From an uncultured Synechococcus sp. (lineage in GTDB: Bacteria > Cyanobacteriota > Cyanobacteriia > PCC-6307 > Cyanobiaceae): a DNA stretch of 6,606 bases. Under the pieces are notes generated by a model. The model had not been told where the DNA came from and ran no database searches. It was given only the letters and a program-made list of their open reading frames with translations. Shown piece by piece: positions 1-5,996 of the stretch. The stretch covers positions 1-6,606 of the forward strand of contig CALGVO010000204.1 in the NCBI GenBank assembly GCA_937930135.1. Reading direction: 5' to 3'. Made by a program: the position numbers and the translations under genes. Each line of letters begins with the position of its first letter. Positions within the stretch are counted from its first letter, which is position 1.

Positions 1-284
1 GTGTCGGCAGCTTCCTGGGCGAAGCCGCGGAACTCTCCCTGGGACTCCCCCTGGCCGCGGACGTCCTGGACGATCACCAGATAACCCTGTGCAGCCCACC
101 ACTGCGGGTGGGCCAGCGTGACGCTGGAGGCGATGGCGCGACCGTAGGGCTGGCGCATCACCAGGGCCGGCCAGGGCCCGTCCCCAGGCGGTCGCCACAC
201 CGTGGCCTTCAAGCGGATGCCGTCGCGGCAGATCAGGTCCTCGTCTTGGCAAGAACCAGGCCAGGGGCGCTGGTCAGCGCACAT
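1..284 (-). CDS. CocE/NonD-family alpha/beta-hydrolase (peptidase S15-like), N-terminal part
   Basis: This gene runs off the left edge, so only the first 94 codons are present. From an ATG at 284-282 the product starts MCADQRPWPG. It carries the N-terminal signatures of the CocE/NonD (X-Pro dipeptidyl-peptidase S15-like) family: CRDGIRLKATVWRP at residues 19-32, LVMRQPYGRAIAS at 41-53, a WWAAQGYLVIVQDVRG segment at 62-77, and QGESQGEF at 78-85. In this family the last two form the beta-strand and loop before the nucleophile elbow. The catalytic GxSxxG serine, Asp and His would lie beyond the window, so activity cannot be judged. Known relatives hydrolyse esters, acylated substrates or X-Pro peptides; the substrate here is unknown. 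No signal peptide is visible, so it is probably cytosolic. The ATG overlaps the end of the upstream secreted-protein gene by 11 bp and has no clear Shine-Dalgarno sequence, which suggests coupled translation. No better start precedes the RDG motif. Confidence 0.85.
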   Translation of the reverse strand, partial: MCADQRPWPGSCQDEDLICRDGIRLKATVWRPPGDGPWPALVMRQPYGRAIASSVTLAHPQWWAAQGYLVIVQDVRGQGESQGEFRGFAQEAAD

Positions 285-558
285 CCGGGCAGTAAAGACC
301 GATCACGTAGGTCACAAGGATTTCGGCATCCTGTCGGCTGAGATTGCGCTGCATGGCCACGGCACTGATCGATTGCGCTGAGGTGGCCGAAATGTTCTCG
401 GCATTGAGGGCCTTGAACTGTTGGCACATCGCCCGGGCTTCCCCGGGGTTGCGCTTGACGCTTTCGAGGAGCGTGGATTCCTGGGCCTGGGTGGCGGGGG
501 CGACAAGCGATGCACCCAGTAGGGCCGCGAGAGATAAAACCAAGGAGAGGTGGCGCAT
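274..558 (-). CDS. Small secreted two-cysteine protein, function unknown
   Basis: This 94-residue protein starts at an ATG (558-556) preceded by a near-ideal Shine-Dalgarno sequence, GGAGGAGG. An in-frame ATG at 585 exists, but it would put nine residues ahead of the signal peptide. Residues 1-25 are a classical Sec signal peptide: MRH, a hydrophobic stretch LSLVLSLAALLGASLVA, then a likely cleavage after Thr-Gln-Ala (residue 25). The mature part is about 69 residues and should be periplasmic or extracellular. It looks helical and has only two cysteines, Cys45 (RAMCQQF) and Cys90 (GLYCPD, near the C-terminus), which could form a disulfide. The layout, with an early Cys, a central helical region and a terminal YCP motif, loosely resembles the actinobacterial DUF732 family; this is pattern similarity only. 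I recognise no function. It lies between a DUF4332 gene and a hydrolase, overlapping the latter by 11 bp. Confidence 0.85.
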   Translation of the reverse strand: MRHLSLVLSLAALLGASLVAPATQAQESTLLESVKRNPGEARAMCQQFKALNAENISATSAQSISAVAMQRNLSRQDAEILVTYVIGLYCPDVR

Positions 559-562
559 GCTG

Positions 563-570
563 CCTCCTCC
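563..570 (-). promoter_or_regulatory. Strong Shine-Dalgarno site of the small secreted protein
   Basis: Read on the minus strand the bases are GGAGGAGG, followed by CAGC and the ATG at 558. The match to the anti-Shine-Dalgarno sequence is near perfect with 4-6 bp spacing. It fixes the start at 558 and makes this the best ribosome site in the leftward unit, so this gene may be translated more strongly than its neighbours. Confidence 0.75.
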
Positions 571-594
571 ATTCACTTCCTGCATTTGAACCCC

Positions 595-611
595 GCCGGC
601 CCTGGGCCGGC
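595..611 (-). repeat. GC-rich perfect hairpin between DUF4332 and secreted-protein genes
   Basis: The sequence is GCCGGCCC, one central base, then GGGCCGGC: an 8-bp perfect inverted repeat, or in practice a 6-bp stem with a 5-base loop. It begins 12 bp after the DUF4332 stop codon and lies about 25 bp before the Shine-Dalgarno sequence of the next gene. On the minus strand it is followed by GGGGTTCAAATG, which has no real U-tract. It is therefore a weak candidate for an intrinsic terminator. A partial attenuator or an mRNA-stabilising 5' hairpin for the secreted-protein gene fits equally well. Confidence 0.45.
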
Positions 612-623
612 AGCGGGTCATGG

Positions 624-1040
624 TCAGTTCGTCGGTTGCCAGCGGCGTGCCCTCTGAATCCAGCGCTGGGCCAGGGCCAGATCCACCACTGGTGGGCGAC
701 CGGTGCGCAGCTGGCGCTCCAACCGGCCGGTGCGGGTCACCACATCCTGGGGGCTGGCAGCCGCCAACGCCGGGATCGTCGCCAGGCCCGCATGCATCAA
801 CAGAGCCGCATCGGCTGGTGCCAGATCGAGATCGCAGACGAGGGCTGCGATGCCCTGCAGGCGGCGCAGGTTGCGGGCCGTCGCGCGGCCTCGACGTGCC
901 AGCTGACTCAGGGCCTGGGCATCGAGGGCCCGAAGAGCGCTCCAGCCCGTCAGGCCCGCCGCTTCGATCACCCGCCTCTCCTCCCGGAAGGACGCCGGCA
1001 GATCGGCGAACGGGCCGTCGTTGCGTGAGCGTGCCGGCAT
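624..1040 (-). CDS. DUF4332-like protein with helix-hairpin-helix-type repeats
   Basis: The product is 138 residues from the ATG at 1040-1038. A TTG start at 1052, overlapping the ycf51 stop codon, would add four residues; neither start has a convincing ribosome site, and ATG is preferred. The protein is Arg/Ala/Leu-rich with no signal peptide or membrane segment, so it should be cytosolic. Two related helical units are visible. The first, at about 21-62, holds AAGLTGWSALRALD then LARRGRATARNLRRL. The second, at about 72-111, holds LLMHAGLATIPALAAASPQDVV and then RTGRLERQL. The pattern of a helix, an (A/H)AGL turn, a 'LA..sP..V' helix and a basic helix matches DUF4332, a helix-hairpin-helix-like family common in cyanobacteria and algae. 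Its role is not established; the fold suggests nucleic-acid or protein binding. It lies 8 bp downstream of ycf51 and is probably co-transcribed with it. Confidence 0.75.
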   Translation of the reverse strand: MPARSRNDGPFADLPASFREERRVIEAAGLTGWSALRALDAQALSQLARRGRATARNLRRLQGIAALVCDLDLAPADAALLMHAGLATIPALAAASPQDVVTRTGRLERQLRTGRPPVVDLALAQRWIQRARRWQPTN

Positions 1041-1048
1041 CGAGGGGC

Positions 1049-1495
1049 TCAAGCCGCCGCCTGGGCAACCACGACCACCTCCCCCAGCACCACCGGGGTG
1101 CTGCTGCCCTCAGGGCCGGGTTGGAGCTGTCGCAGTCGGACCACCACCTCCTCACCGTTGCGGCCTCCGCTGCGCAGATTCGCAGCCAGTTGGGCCAGGG
1201 TCGGTTCGATCGCCTCCTTGGAGATCCCGGCCGGTGCCTGGGCGACCACCAGATCGTTGCCGTTGTCGAACACCACAGGAGCCCGCACGGCTCCCTCCAC
1301 GATCACGGGAGGCTGGTAACTGACGCTGAAGGCCCAGCAGCTCACCGCCAGCAGCAGGGTGAAGCTGGTCACCCCCACGAGGCGAAAGCGCACACCCCAA
1401 CGAGCCCCGAACGCGACAAGCGTCAGCAGGGCGAAGGCCAGGCCGCTCCAGGCCAGCCATCCGATCGCGCGGTCGAGGAGGTCGGGGAGTGGCAT
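1049..1495 (-). CDS. ycf51: Ycf51 (DUF2518) family membrane protein
   Basis: The product is 148 residues from the ATG at 1495-1493. It has two predicted transmembrane helices, at about 11-31 (IGWLAWSGLAFALLTLVAFG) and 39-60 (after ARWGVRFRLVG; TSFTLLLAVSCWAFSVSY). They are separated by a short basic turn, RWGVRFR. A soluble domain of about 85 residues follows, containing VVFDNGNDLVVAQAP (74-88) and EAIEPTLAQLAANLRSGG (94-111). The WG(I/V)RFRLVG signature with the flanking helices is what I recognise as Ycf51/DUF2518, a family found in cyanobacteria and red-lineage plastid genomes with no assigned function. Assignment rests on motif memory, not a search. The soluble part probably faces one side of the thylakoid or plasma membrane. 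It is first in the leftward unit and divergent from tamB. The bases before the ATG lack a clear Shine-Dalgarno sequence. Confidence 0.75.
   Translation of the reverse strand: MPLPDLLDRAIGWLAWSGLAFALLTLVAFGARWGVRFRLVGVTSFTLLLAVSCWAFSVSYQPPVIVEGAVRAPVVFDNGNDLVVAQAPAGISKEAIEPTLAQLAANLRSGGRNGEEVVVRLRQLQPGPEGSSTPVVLGEVVVVAQAAA
1475..1482 (+). promoter_or_regulatory. Shine-Dalgarno-like GAGGAGGT before an alternative tamB start
   Basis: GAGGAGGT lies 6 bp before an in-frame GTG at 1489, on the tamB strand. It sits inside the 5' end of ycf51, where the opposite strand encodes the LLDR residues. It could therefore be chance, or it could mark a longer tamB product whose start overlaps the ycf51 start by 7 bp. 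Confidence 0.3.
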
Positions 1496-1560
1496 GGGGC
1501 TGGTGCTTCCAGGGGGAGAGCGTTATTTTGCGCTGGCCCCAGAGAAAAGTGTCGGCGTTG
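1496..1560. promoter_or_regulatory. Divergent intergenic region between ycf51 and tamB
   Basis: This 65-bp gap is the only non-coding stretch separating the two divergent units, so promoters for both are expected here or inside the first codons. The only AT-rich patch is TTATTTT at 1523-1529, which reads AAAATAA on the minus strand and could serve as a -10 element in either direction. I see no -35 element at proper spacing: CCGACA on the minus strand at 1555-1550 is about 20 bp from the patch, which is too far. No operator-like palindrome is evident. Confidence 0.35.
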
Positions 1561-4500
1561 ATGGGGAGGGGCGTCAGATCGCAGACCCTGTCGCGCATGG
1601 TCCTTGGCGGTGGGGTGGTCCTGCTTGTGGGCGGTGCGACCGCGTGGGTCGCTCTGGATCGGATTGTCGCGACGGTGTTCACGCGGCTCAAGCCTTCGCT
1701 GGAGAGCCAGTTCTCCAAGCCGCTTGGCCATCCCCTGGAGATCGGTCCTTTTCAGGGGTTGCGCCCCTGGGGCCTGGCGATCGGTTCCAGCCGGGTGCTG
1801 CCAGGGCCCAAGGATCAGTCCAAGGCGTCGATCACGGGGCTCACCCTCCAACTCGATCCGCTGACCAGCCTGCGGCGCTGGCGTCCCGTCGCGGTGGTCA
1901 GCCTTCGCGGCGCCAGGGTGGATCTGCGCCGCAATGCCCAGGGGGCCTATTGGGTACCAGGGCCCTCCAGCGGCGGCAAGCCGCCCAAACTGGATCTGCA
2001 GGTGAAGCTTCAGGATCCGGCTCGGCTCCAGATCCAGCCGGCAGGCCTGACCCTCAGCGCCGATGGTCGGGCCTTCGTGCATCTGGCCGAAAACTGGGCC
2101 GACGTCGCCCTCAAGGTGGCCCTGCCGCAGCAGGGACGGGTCAGCCTCAAGGCCCGTGGTCGTTGGGTGAAACCCCAGTTGCATCTGCAGACCAGGCTGG
2201 AACGGGTGCGTCTGGAGCCGTTCCAGGGGCTGCTGCCCGCCTCCATGCCCCTGGCCTTCCGCGGCCAGATCGGTGGTGACCTTCGCCTGATTTGGAGTCA
2301 GGGGCGAGCCGGATGCGCCGGCGCCCTGTCTCTGGTGGGCCTGGAGGTGAGCGGCAAACCGCTGCAGAGCGCCCTGCGCAATCCCCAGTGGCGCCTGCGC
2401 TGCCGTGACCAGCGCCTCAGTCTTCCCGCCAGCACCTGGCGTTATGGCGCCTACCAAGCCAGCCTCTCCGGCCACGTGGATCTGAATCAGGCCCTCGATC
2501 TCAAGGCGGTGCTGCGTGAACCCGGCGAAGAGCGCCAGCTCACCCTGCGCCTTGATGGCCGTTGGAAGCAGCCGCGGCTGCGGCTGGCGGGCCGCTGGGC
2601 CCTGCCTGAGTCGGTGCCCGTGACGGCACCCCTCGCTATTGATCTGCAGTTGAACGGCGACTGGCGCAAGCCCAAGGCCCCCACAGCCGTTCTGGAGCGG
2701 TTGAAGCTGGCGGCGCCAGGCCTGGCGGCCTCGCTCAGCGGAGCCCTCTATCCCGAGTTGGCGATCCGCAGCCAGCAGCTGCAACTGGATGGAGAGGCGT
2801 GGAAGCACTGGCCCCTGGTGCCCGATCTGCTGGGCACCCAGGCGCCGCTGCGGGGAGATCTGCGTCTCAGTGGCGCAAGCGTCAGCCCGGAGCTGTCGCT
2901 TCGCTTCGATCAGGCGCGCAATCCCCTGCTGGAGCGCTGGTCTCTGCGGGCCGACTGGAGCGCCAAGGCCGGAGAGTTGCGTCTCAAGCACTTCCGCAGT
3001 CCGCAGCTGCAGGCCACGGCGGCCTTGCCGCTGGCCCTGGCCGGTGGCGGTCTCAAGCTCGGAGATCTAGCGGCGCAGCTCAGTCTTGAGGCCTTTCCGC
3101 TCGCTCGCGTTGGGCCCCTTTTGGGCACCACGATGGATGGCACTCTTTCCGCCTATGGCGGTGTTGGCGGTCCATTGACGGCCCTCCGGCCCGATCTGGA
3201 GCTTCAGCTCACGGATCCACGGGCCGGCACCCTGCGTTTGCTGGAAACCTGGCGTGGTCGGTTTGAAGGCCAGGTGGGTGGTGGCGGCCGGCTGCAGATG
3301 GCGTCGGTGGAGTCCCTGCTGCCCGGCCGCCTGGAGGCCAGCCTTGGCGGCAACTGGTTGCCCACCCAGGTGCGCCTGACCCGCCGTCAGGGGGTGCTGA
3401 GCCTGGAGGGCACACCCGCGTCGTATCAATGGCGTGCCGATGGCATGAGCCTGGATGGTCTGGAGCTGGCGCTTCCCCCCAAGGGGCGTTTTGAGGGGCT
3501 CTATGGCCGCATCAGCGGGCGGGGCAGCCTCGGCCTGCAGCCTCTGGCCATGGATGGCTCGGTGACGCTCGACTCCCCCGGGCTGATGGGGCTGCAGTTG
3601 CGTCAGGCCATCCTGCAGGCCCGCTACCGCAATGAGCGCTTTGACCTGAGCGGTGAATTGCTGCCGCCCGATACGGGGCAGATGCTGCTGGAGGCGAAGG
3701 GACGGTTGGGCGGTGCTCTGGATGCCCATCTCGAGGCCCGTGGCTTGAGTGCCCGCTGGCTCACCAGTGGAGCCCTGAGCCTGCCTCAGCTCGGTGATGA
3801 TGAACCACCGGCTCGGGGGCGGGCCAGTGATCTGGGCACCCTTCTGATCAACACCTTCGGGGGTTCCATCGACGGTCAGTTGCAGGCCCTGCGGGAGATT
3901 CAGGCCAGCCTGCGCCAGCAGGCGTTGTCAAAGCGCAGCGACAGCCAATTCCATCCCGAAGATCTGCGTGGCCAGCTGGATGCGGTGATCGATCTCACCG
4001 GGCCAAATCTGGCGGATCTCAGCCTCGATCTGAACGCGCGTGGCCATCTCTGGGTGGAAGGAGACGATCAGGACAGGGCTCTGCAGATCGAACCCTTCAT
4101 CGCCACCCTCAACGGACCGATCCAAGCTGGAGAAGGACGCTTTTCACTCGAGCATCTGCCCTTCACGCTCCTGGCCCTGGTCGCCCCGGTGCCACCGGCT
4201 CTGCAGGGAGCGCTGGGGCTCTCCGGCAGCTACCGCCTCGGTCGTGGGCTTCCCGATCTGAGCACCGATCTCCAGCTTGAGGATGCCCGGGTGGGGCGTC
4301 ATCGCCTCAGCCTTGAACGCGGTCAGATCAACCTCGAGGATGGGGCCCTGCGACTTGATCTGGCCCTGATCAGCGATGGGGCTCAGGAACCGGTCACCGT
4401 GATCGGCCAGGTGCCGCTCGATCCCTCAAGACAGCTGGACGTGCGTGTGGTGAGCCGTGGGGATGCGCTCCGATTCCTGACCGGATTCACGAATGATCAG

Positions 4501-5991
4501 GTCGCCTGGACTGCGGGCGACACCAATCTGCGTCTGTTGCTGCGCGGTCCGCTCAGTGCCCCTGAGGCCAATGGCTTCATCGTGGTGAAGCAGGGGCGTT
4601 TCACGATCCAGAAGCAGGTGATCAGTGACCTCAATACCTCGATCGTCTTCGACTTCAACAGACTGGAGGTGCAATCCCTCAGCGCCCGTGTCGGCTCCCA
4701 GGGGGAATTGAGCGGCTCCGGCGCCCTGGCCCTGTTCTCTCCCGTGCCGGAGCCGAAGCCTCTGGCGGTGACCCTTCAGAAGGCACGGATCAATCTGCCC
4801 ATCGCCGATGTGGCGGTGGCCGCTGATCTGAAGGTGCGCGGTGCCCTGATTCAGCCGCAGTTGTCGGGAGATCTGACGATCGACAACGGCACGGTCAGAC
4901 CGGCTCGCTCGATGTTTGTGAAGCCGGAGTCACTGACCGTATCGGCCGCTTCATCCCCAGCCACCCCGGCAATCAACGCCATGGCCCAACCGGTCACGGC
5001 CGATATCCTGCTGGAGGAAAACTGGAATTTCCAGCAGCCGCTGGTGCTGCTCGGGCCGGATGTGGAAGCGAGCAGCAGTCGCTCCCTGCGCGCCTCTTTG
5101 CCCAATCTCCCCGCGATCCGTTTCGATCGTTTCCGACTGCGTCTCGGGCCCGAGCTGCGGGTCACGGTGGAACCGGTGGCCAGCTTCAGCACCGCCGGTC
5201 TGCTCACGCTGAACGGTGCGCTCGACCCCAGCCTGCAGTTGCGGGGGGTGGTGCAACTCCTCTCCGGCCGAGTGTCGTTGTTCACCACCACCTTCAACCT
5301 CGATCGTCGCGCCCCCAATGTGGCCGTGTTCACGCCTTCGCAGGGATTGATTCCCTACGTGGATGTGGCGCTCAACAGCCGGGTCTCCGACAGCATCAGT
5401 GTGGGCACCGGCAGCAATGCCGTCTCCACCAACGTGTTCGACACCAACGGCACCGGCAACCTGGGTGCGGGCGGTCAGCTGCGCCTCGTGAAGGTGATGC
5501 TCACGGCGACGGGGCCGGCCGATCGGTTGGCCGACAACATTCAGTTGCGCAGTTCTCCAGCAATGCCGCAGGCCCAGCTACTGGGTCTGATCGGCGGCAA
5601 CTCCCTTGCCGGCTTGACGGGTGCTGGCGGTGGGACGGCCCTTGCCGCCGTTCTCGGTCAGTCGTTGCTCTCGCCGGTGATCGGTACCCTCACCGATGCA
5701 TTCAGTCAGCGTCTGCAATTTGCCGTGTACCCCACCTACATCACGCCTGAGGTCCTGGATGAGAATGAGCGTGTCTCTGGGCAGGTGCCGCCGCAGCTGG
5801 CCGTGGTCACCGATGTGGGCGTTGACCTCACCGATCGCTTCGATTTCTCCGTGTTGGCCGCCCCCAATCGCAACGACATTCCGCCCCAGGGAACTTTGAC
5901 GTATCAGATCAATCCCAACCTCAATCTTTCCGGTTCGGTGGATACCCAGGGCACCTGGCAGAGCCAGTTTCAGGTGTTTGTTCGCTTCTGA
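1561..5991 (+). CDS. tamB: TamB/DUF490 translocation and assembly module protein (cyanobacterial TIC236-type)
   Basis: The product is 1476 residues from the ATG at 1561; an in-frame GTG at 1489 would add 24. A single N-terminal signal anchor lies at about 13-33 (VLGGGVVLLVGGATAWVAL). It is followed by an AsmA-like start, GHPLEIGPFQG then LDPLTSLRRW. Residues from about 60 to 1180 are repetitive beta-structure with recurring 'G.L.L.G....P.L...L.L..' modules, for example near 429, 525, 650, 881, 990 and 1088. Residues 741-802 break this pattern with an acidic, proline- and glutamine-rich, partly helical insert. The C-terminal DUF490/TamB domain is at about 1183-1476, with LPAIRFDRFRLRLGPELRV, LLSGRVSLFTTTFNLDRRAPN, AQLLGLIGG and a terminal VFVRF. 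Known relatives pair with an Omp85 barrel in outer-membrane assembly or lipid transfer; plant TIC236 tethers the two envelope translocons. The only two cysteines are Cys252 and Cys281. A ROK kinase gene follows after 5 bp. The family call is firm; the exact start is not. Confidence 0.92.
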   Translation: MGRGVRSQTLSRMVLGGGVVLLVGGATAWVALDRIVATVFTRLKPSLESQFSKPLGHPLEIGPFQGLRPWGLAIGSSRVLPGPKDQSKASITGLTLQLDPLTSLRRWRPVAVVSLRGARVDLRRNAQGAYWVPGPSSGGKPPKLDLQVKLQDPARLQIQPAGLTLSADGRAFVHLAENWADVALKVALPQQGRVSLKARGRWVKPQLHLQTRLERVRLEPFQGLLPASMPLAFRGQIGGDLRLIWSQGRAGCAGALSLVGLEVSGKPLQSALRNPQWRLRCRDQRLSLPASTWRYGAYQASLSGHVDLNQALDLKAVLREPGEERQLTLRLDGRWKQPRLRLAGRWALPESVPVTAPLAIDLQLNGDWRKPKAPTAVLERLKLAAPGLAASLSGALYPELAIRSQQLQLDGEAWKHWPLVPDLLGTQAPLRGDLRLSGASVSPELSLRFDQARNPLLERWSLRADWSAKAGELRLKHFRSPQLQATAALPLALAGGGLKLGDLAAQLSLEAFPLARVGPLLGTTMDGTLSAYGGVGGPLTALRPDLELQLTDPRAGTLRLLETWRGRFEGQVGGGGRLQMASVESLLPGRLEASLGGNWLPTQVRLTRRQGVLSLEGTPASYQWRADGMSLDGLELALPPKGRFEGLYGRISGRGSLGLQPLAMDGSVTLDSPGLMGLQLRQAILQARYRNERFDLSGELLPPDTGQMLLEAKGRLGGALDAHLEARGLSARWLTSGALSLPQLGDDEPPARGRASDLGTLLINTFGGSIDGQLQALREIQASLRQQALSKRSDSQFHPEDLRGQLDAVIDLTGPNLADLSLDLNARGHLWVEGDDQDRALQIEPFIATLNGPIQAGEGRFSLEHLPFTLLALVAPVPPALQGALGLSGSYRLGRGLPDLSTDLQLEDARVGRHRLSLERGQINLEDGALRLDLALISDGAQEPVTVIGQVPLDPSRQLDVRVVSRGDALRFLTGFTNDQVAWTAGDTNLRLLLRGPLSAPEANGFIVVKQGRFTIQKQVISDLNTSIVFDFNRLEVQSLSARVGSQGELSGSGALALFSPVPEPKPLAVTLQKARINLPIADVAVAADLKVRGALIQPQLSGDLTIDNGTVRPARSMFVKPESLTVSAASSPATPAINAMAQPVTADILLEENWNFQQPLVLLGPDVEASSSRSLRASLPNLPAIRFDRFRLRLGPELRVTVEPVASFSTAGLLTLNGALDPSLQLRGVVQLLSGRVSLFTTTFNLDRRAPNVAVFTPSQGLIPYVDVALNSRVSDSISVGTGSNAVSTNVFDTNGTGNLGAGGQLRLVKVMLTATGPADRLADNIQLRSSPAMPQAQLLGLIGGNSLAGLTGAGGGTALAAVLGQSLLSPVIGTLTDAFSQRLQFAVYPTYITPEVLDENERVSGQVPPQLAVVTDVGVDLTDRFDFSVLAAPNRNDIPPQGTLTYQINPNLNLSGSVDTQGTWQSQFQVFVRF

Positions 5992-5996
5992 GCCCC

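Noticed and set aside
559..1155. Upstream extension of the small secreted protein frame to 293 codons.
   Set aside because: The extension runs through the DUF4332 gene in another frame, is low-complexity, and would bury the signal peptide and the strong ribosome site at 563-570.
620..1561. Open frame of 313 codons on the plus strand, opposite the DUF4332 and ycf51 genes.
   Set aside because: The translation is Pro/Arg/Gly/Ser-rich and lacks any recognisable fold, while the minus strand carries two coherent proteins.
1423..2991. Open frame of 522 codons on the minus strand, opposite the start of tamB and ycf51.
   Set aside because: It overlaps two well-supported genes, its translation is Gln/Pro/Ala/His-rich low-complexity sequence with no domain, and such antisense frames are expected opposite GC-rich coding DNA.
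3067..3729. Minus-strand frame of 220 codons inside tamB.
   Set aside because: Gln/Ala/His-rich shadow translation with no domain, lying wholly within a continuous TamB reading frame.
5400..5480. Apparent short repeats of Gly/Thr/Asn codons (GTGSNAVSTN, NGTGNLGAGG).
   Set aside because: This is a normal glycine-rich loop of the DUF490 C-terminal domain rather than a nucleotide repeat array.
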